A model generated the notes under the pieces. The model saw only the letters and a program-made list of their open reading frames with translations. It was not told the DNA's origin and made no database searches. Position numbers and translations under genes: made by a program. Below are positions 59,347 to 64,000 of a stretch of DNA of 64,000 nucleotides, piece after piece. Source of the stretch: Ceratothoa steindachneri (Eukaryota > Arthropoda > Malacostraca > Isopoda > Cymothoidae); NCBI GenBank assembly GCA_963969495.1, contig OZ018317.1:221208235-221272234 (forward strand), in the 5' to 3' direction. Position 1 is the first letter of the stretch. Each line of letters begins with the position of its first letter.

Positions 59347-59682
59347 ACTAAGAATAGATGCATTCACACCATACATGAAATATATATATATATATATATA
59401 TAGGGAAAAGAGATTAAATTAAAATTTCTAATGAGTGTGTGTGAATTTGAGGTCATTAAGGATATCTTTCAAGATTAATTTTTTGATGTAGGGGCTGCAT
59501 TTGACTTACCCATCCGAAAGGTTGAAATATATAAGAACATTTATATAAGAAGTTTAATCGGTGCTCAAAATACGAGATTGAAAGTAAAACTTTTGCAGGT
59601 TTGCTTAACCGAAAAGGTTGTTCCAGAATCCCTCCGCTTGGAGTAAAAAATGTGACACAAGAAACTCCCTTTAACCAAGTGG

Positions 59683-60384
59683 ATGAACTGGCCCTCCAAA
59701 ATAGTATTCAAATCGCAAAACGGGACTGTGATCTCCAATTTAGAATCCAATTTATTTTTCTACCTCAAAATAAGCACAGATCCCACCCAACTACATAACA
59801 TACTAAGGAATTGTATAGATGAGACCCTCTCTAAAGCTAGGGCAATATTCTACCGTCCCCAACTAAAAAATAATCTCACATGCAAAAAGAATTGCTTATC
59901 TCTACCATATTCCCCCTTGCTCAACAGACTAAACTCCATTATATATCCTAACTTGACCACCTTCAAATATCCCCTAACTATCAAAAAATCTTTCCGTTCC
60001 ACCAAGCCAGAATCGCAAAATAAGGATGCAGGCATCTATTTAATCCCTTGTAAAGACCCAAATTGCCCCTCCTTCTACGTGGGAGAAACCGGAAGGTCAT
60101 TAAATAAACGCATATATGAACATAGGGGGGACATTCTTAGAGCGAGCAATGCTTCCAGTCTTTTTAACCATGTAAAAAACGCCAATCATATAATAGATTT
60201 CCCTAGTGCCCAAATAATTTACTATTGTAGCGATTATAATAAAAGAAAAATAATTGAATCCTTAGTAATCAAAGAAATTCCAAATTTCCATTTTTCAGAA
60301 GGCCAGCATAAATGTAGCCCCTATATATCAAACCTCATTCAAAAGGATATTGTTAATCACCTAAAGCTAACGCCTCCATATTAA
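59683..60384 (+). CDS. Penelope-type protein, C-terminal part with GIY-YIG endonuclease
   Basis: 233 codons without a stop, the best preserved protein domain in the window. The family linker LSLPYSPLLNRLNSII (residues 72-87) precedes the endonuclease: GIY at 117-119, Cys123 and Cys128 (PCKDPNC), YVG at 132-134, GETGRSLNKRIYEH (Arg143), His163 and His169, and catalytic-type Glu192 in KRKIIESLVIKE. In Penelope-like retroelements this domain follows the RT and makes the nick that primes integration. The ATG at 59683 is probably not the natural start: related sequence seems to run on upstream in another frame (59601-59680), and the RT is missing. Codon use is AT-rich like the surroundings. Confidence 0.85.
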   Translation: MNWPSKIVFKSQNGTVISNLESNLFFYLKISTDPTQLHNILRNCIDETLSKARAIFYRPQLKNNLTCKKNCLSLPYSPLLNRLNSIIYPNLTTFKYPLTIKKSFRSTKPESQNKDAGIYLIPCKDPNCPSFYVGETGRSLNKRIYEHRGDILRASNASSLFNHVKNANHIIDFPSAQIIYYCSDYNKRKIIESLVIKEIPNFHFSEGQHKCSPYISNLIQKDIVNHLKLTPPY

Positions 60385-60447
60385 TGTCAGTTGCCTGTTA
60401 TTGTATATTCTAATATTTCAGTTTTCTTTATCGATTTCTCTTAGTTA

Positions 60448-60494
60448 ACGGTTGAAGATGATATGGTAAACTACATATCGAAACTAGTCCCGTT
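60448..60494 (+). ncRNA. Hammerhead-ribozyme-like motif (right end of Penelope element)
   Basis: AACGG (stem I), TTGAAGA core, an extra T, perfect 6-bp stem II (GATATG...CATATC), CGAAACTAGTC (GAA plus palindromic ACTAGT stem III and cleavage-site C), then CCGTT closing stem I. Core base C3 is T, and there is one extra nucleotide before stem II, as in the left-end motif. Confidence 0.5.
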
Positions 60495-60551
60495 TTAATA
60501 ACCGTTAGAATGATAATAATAAACTTTATGCCCCAATAACAGTGGTTTTCT

Positions 60552-60624
<73 letters not shown>
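60552..60624. repeat. (TA)n microsatellite
   Basis: TA array directly after the right end of the Penelope-like element. Confidence 0.97.
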
Positions 60625-60632
<8 letters not shown>

Positions 60633-60639
60633 TTTTCTT

Positions 60640-62640
60640 TACCACAATTACAATTATATGAGAAAGTAGTTATTTGTTTAATGAGGTTTATATGTTTTGA
60701 GTAGTTCTGGTGTGCATCGAATTTCGACAAAACTAGCACCTTTTCTAGCTAAATTATTGTATTTGAGGTGTGTTTAAAATTAGGTGGTTTCTTTGTGGTT
60801 CGAGCCCAACGGTGGACGATTTTAAGTGGCCATTTCTGCCCTCAGAATTGGCTGTTTGAGAGAAAGACCGCGTTTCGCTGCACAAGATGGTGTCACATTA
60901 GTAATTATTGTTATTGAAGATAATTACACTATGGGGTCTAGGTTGTAATTACCGAGTTTCCTTCGTTTGCGGAGGCGAAGAAGGGTAATTTTGTGGCCCC
61001 AATAGACAACAATAATTTGAAAATACTTGTAAACATGGGGAATCTTTTAGTGGGTTGTTCTACATGGTGAATACCTGACTCGGGGTCTCGTTTCTCTTAG
61101 TGGACGGGAAATGAATGGAGTGGGGTGGAATAGGATGGAGTGGAGTAAACAGGCGTGTTTCTATGTATTTTAAATAAATGAAAAAGATGTTCTTAAAAGT
61201 GGTAGTAAAAATAGGAGAAGTGGAAACGTGTGTTGGGTATATAGCCTGATTAGCCAAAAGAGGAGACTACCTGAGGCTCTCAGAGACCCTTTTCAATATA
61301 TCTTTTTAGATCTCCTTGTTTCGAAGTGGGGTGGAAGAGGATGGAGCTATAGATAAAAAAGGGAATTTGCGAAGTGGAAGAGAAAGAATTGAGTAAGGGA
61401 TGGGGTTACATAAGGAAAGTGAGGGGGAATTTTAGACCCCCGTCAAGAACGCATTCATAAGGACAAAAATACACACATGAACACCTTTTCTCACCTACTG
61501 TAAAGTATAATTGGACTGAATTGGAGAGAATGAGATTGAGGGGATTGGAGTAAAAAATGTGCCTACATGGTGTGGATTACAAAAAAGTATAAGTTGGTTG
61601 AGGCAGGATAGCGAATTTACAAAAGGGGGTTCATATAATTGCTATCAATTGACTGTGACCCCAAAACAATGAGAAAAACAAACACCCTAAAATCCACTCC
61701 ATGGCGGGAAGTGGTATTGGGAGCTCCTTGAGAGATCGAAATCAGCACCTCTTTCTATGGTTAGTGGTACGTGTGCTCTAATATGATTGCTTCGATTATA
61801 TCTGTTTGTTTAAATTATTTTTTAATTGTTGATTGACTATTTCTTACTACATTGGCTGGAAGAGAGTTCCAAGCTGAAACGATTTATAAAAGCGAATGTT
61901 GGTTCGTACGTTTTTTTTTTTTAAGGACTCAATGACGGACAATTTACACATCAGTCAAATAAAAAAAAGAGTTATGCGAGAACCCCGCCCCTTAATTAGT
62001 CCCCCAAACTCTAAATGTGTACCAGTGAGTGAAATTTGACTGATTAAATCAAGAATAAAAGTTATAGTTTTTAATGACCGCCATTGGCTACCTTGTATTC
62101 CACAAAAAAGTAGGTAAGATGGAATAAAATGGAATAGGATGAAAAAATGTTTGGGTGGAATAGGATGGAAAAGAACTTGGAGTGAAATAGGATAGCATGA
62201 TGTGTAATGGAATTGAATAAGATATAACCAAGGCTTAGAATATGAGTATGAATGGTAGGTAATGATGTGTGGTAGTATATAAGAGAATGAGTTTAGAAAT
62301 TATACACTGGTAGGTCGGTCGGATCTTCATTGCGATTCTAAATTCCATAAGATGCCCATGGGTCCTAGGTGTTCATTTCCCCCTTCTTTCACACAACTTT
62401 TCCATCCACCAATGTCTTCATCTCCTTCATCCATGAAGTAGCACCTACGATTATCGTTCGTACCTATAAATAAAGCTACTTCTACTTGTAAGCTCTTGCG
62501 TAAAGTTCAGAAATTTAATTTTTGCTCCATTATCGTCCTTACTTTAATTTCTATCTTTACGTTTTATCTTCTTCAACTTTTCATCTAATTCTCTCCACCA
62601 CACACATGTGTGACATAGAGATATTGAGAGATTTATAAAG
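60640..62640. other. Unassigned stretch with degenerate TGGAAT-type repeats
   Basis: No gene recognised. GGAATAGGATGGA-like units recur around 61108-61145, 61325-61345, 61510-61550 and 62105-62215, hinting at an old simple repeat. Confidence 0.45.
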
Positions 62641-62679
62641 TTAGAGTGAGTGTGAGGGAGAGATAGAGAGAGAAAAAAA

Positions 62680-63138
62680 GAGTTACAAGGAGTTACAAGG
62701 AAAGAAAGTACCCTAGGAGACCTTACGGTCCATTCAAAGAGGGTACCTTTGGACTAGCAATCGAGTGGGCACATGGCTGCTCAATTGTTTTGCGTCCTTA
62801 AACGGCCACTTTTCAAGACTTTTTCTTTCTTGACTTGAACTGGTCAACAGATTCACTGTTGACAACTTCCACTGGAAGTGCGTTCCACATACCGCAGATA
62901 CTGTAGGTGAAAAAATTTCCGCACAGATTGCGGTTGTAACGCTTCAGTTCAAGTTTGAAGCCGTGATTGCGCGTTCTGTTCTCACTCAGTGTAAAAATAT
63001 CCCGGTAGTCAACATTGTCGAACCCTCGAAGTATTTTTTTTGAAAACCTCGATGAGCTGACCACGCAGTCTACGGGTTTCCAGCGAGAACAGATCTAACT
63101 CCCTTAGTCTATCCTCATAACTTTTATGTCGGATAGAG
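62680..63138 (-). mobile_element. 5'-truncated CR1-like LINE copy
   Basis: Covers the last ~457 nt of the element at 17-21 kb, with the 5' break at the codons for SIRHKSYEDRL (equivalent to 20614). The translated part FDNVDYRDIFTLSENRTRNH matches ORF2 closely, but an insertion in an A run (frameshift near 63035-63045) and a changed C-terminus (SRKKKS) disrupt it. It ends in two units of CTTGTAACTC. It lies in GA-rich simple sequence on both sides. Confidence 0.93.
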
Positions 63139-64000
63139 AGAGTGAGTGTATGTATGTGTATGTGCCAAAGAGAGAGAGAGAATTAGTGTGTGTATGTGTA
63201 TGTGCCAAAGAGAGAGAGAGAGAGAGACTGTATGTGTATGTGCCAGAGAGAGAAAGAGAGAGATTGAAAGAGTAAGAGTGTGTTTGAGTATGTGAGTACC
63301 TGAGTTAAATTGTGCATCCATTACATACACATATTCCATTACGAACTCGCGTTGAATCCACCTGGATAATATTCCCATGAGTGAGGCGATTGCCTTTGAT
63401 TGGATCGCGCCGTCGATCGGGTTCCACAGGCAATCGAGTACAAGTTCGCTCCTCTGACCATTTGTTCTTACTCCCTCCTTTTTTGTACTAACTGATTTTT
63501 TTACTCTTTTATTGTTCTTTCTTTGAATGGAGTGTGTGTTTGGGAGGGCGTTTGTTCTTGTCACTTAAAACTAAGTTAATACCAACGAGGGCATCTCCCG
63601 CAGGAAGCTTATAAGGAGAGATCTGTAAAGATATTGGTGAAGATGGAGGAAGTGAGAATGTGTGGTAGAAATCCTATAGCCGCAGATCACATAGAACACA
63701 CAGTACTCCAGAGGTTAAAATGGCCTGGTACTCCATGCCTTAACAAGGCATTATTCCTAGTAATGAAAGTGAGAGAGAGAGAAAGAGCGCACCAATCCGT
63801 AATGTAAAATCCTATAACAAGGGGGAACAAGCGTGTTCACAGAGCCTACTTGAATGCTGGCGATTCATTCCCATGGTGGAGCCTCTTAATATGGAGAGTT
63901 AAGCGGGTAAGTTGAAGTCCATCGAAAATCACATTTTAAAGGACGAAATGAGTACTAAAAGAGTACAAAATAACAAAAGTACAAAGTTATAACTCATTTC
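63139..64000. other. GA/TG-rich simple sequence, then unassigned
   Basis: 63135-63290 is a (GA)n-based array with a repeated GTGTATGTGTATGTGCCAAA unit (three occurrences). The rest has no recognised feature; CATGCCTTAACAAGGCAT near 63736 is a small hairpin. Confidence 0.6.

Larger units (their letters stand above)
59273..60545 (+). mobile_element. Penelope-like element, 5'-truncated
   Basis: A GIY-YIG endonuclease frame of Penelope type (59683-60384) with hammerhead-like motifs at both ends (minus strand at 59296-59346, plus strand at 60448-60494), lying exactly between (TA)n arrays at 59044-59264 and 60552-60624. The reverse transcriptase domain proper is not recognisable, so the copy is truncated. 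Another (TA)n run is at 59382-59401 inside. Confidence 0.75.

Noticed and set aside
63124..63564. 146-codon minus-strand frame
   Set aside because: Half of it translates GA/TG microsatellite (SLSLSLAHTHT); the remainder has no recognisable feature.

Overview
This window looks like repeat-rich nuclear DNA from an arthropod, most probably a crustacean. It is AT-rich, with many (TA)n arrays, a short interstitial array of the arthropod telomere repeat (TTAGG) at 8551-8574, and remnants of CR1-like, Jockey-like and I-like LINEs, mariner, Tc1 and a Penelope-like element of types common in arthropods. The crustacean assignment is inference from memory of these families. I found no convincing single-copy host gene. 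Almost every long reading frame belongs to a mobile element or to a multicopy family, and nearly all are broken.

Layout. 0-2.4 kb: a foldback element between (TA)n arrays, two tRNA-derived SINE copies and a second inverted repeat. 7.5-8.3 kb (-): N-terminal half of a multicopy family I call U. 8.9-9.3 and 23.6-24.1 kb: two copies of an unidentified dispersed repeat. 10.6-11.5 kb: relative of the first foldback. 11.9 kb: CR1-like scrap. 12.7-13.7 kb (-): mariner. 17.0-21.1 kb (+): nearly full-length CR1-like LINE with an esterase-type ORF1 and an endonuclease/RT ORF2. 21.7-23.4 kb: two Tc1/mariner-type transposase remnants flanking a long hairpin. 25.4-30.3 kb (-): two decayed LINEs end to end. 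33.5-36.4 kb (+): two U copies. 38.2-39.4 kb (+): I-like LINE with RNase H. 39.6-40.3 kb: 60-bp minisatellite. 42.3-44.0 kb (-): another U copy. 45.8-57.9 kb: three copies of one Jockey-like LINE (C on the minus strand, A and B head to tail on the plus strand), with a tiny CR1 tail inside A and an LTR-like 1.3-kb block splitting B. 58.3-59.3 kb: SINEs and long (TA)n arrays. 59.3-60.5 kb: Penelope-like element with an open GIY-YIG frame and hammerhead-like motifs at both ends. 62.7-63.1 kb (-): 5'-truncated CR1 copy.

How the parts relate. The CR1 LINE has left three copies of different length that share one 3' end. The Jockey-like family repeats a conserved 3'-terminal block up to three times. 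Every recognisable SINE copy points its 3' end into a (TA)n array, and the Penelope element and the first foldback also lie between (TA)n arrays, so the arrays appear to be SINE tails and/or insertion targets. The most unusual content is family U: four partial or broken copies in 64 kb of a protein with paired cysteines and conserved acidic motifs, which I recognise as recurrent in arthropod genomes but cannot name; it may be an under-described transposase.
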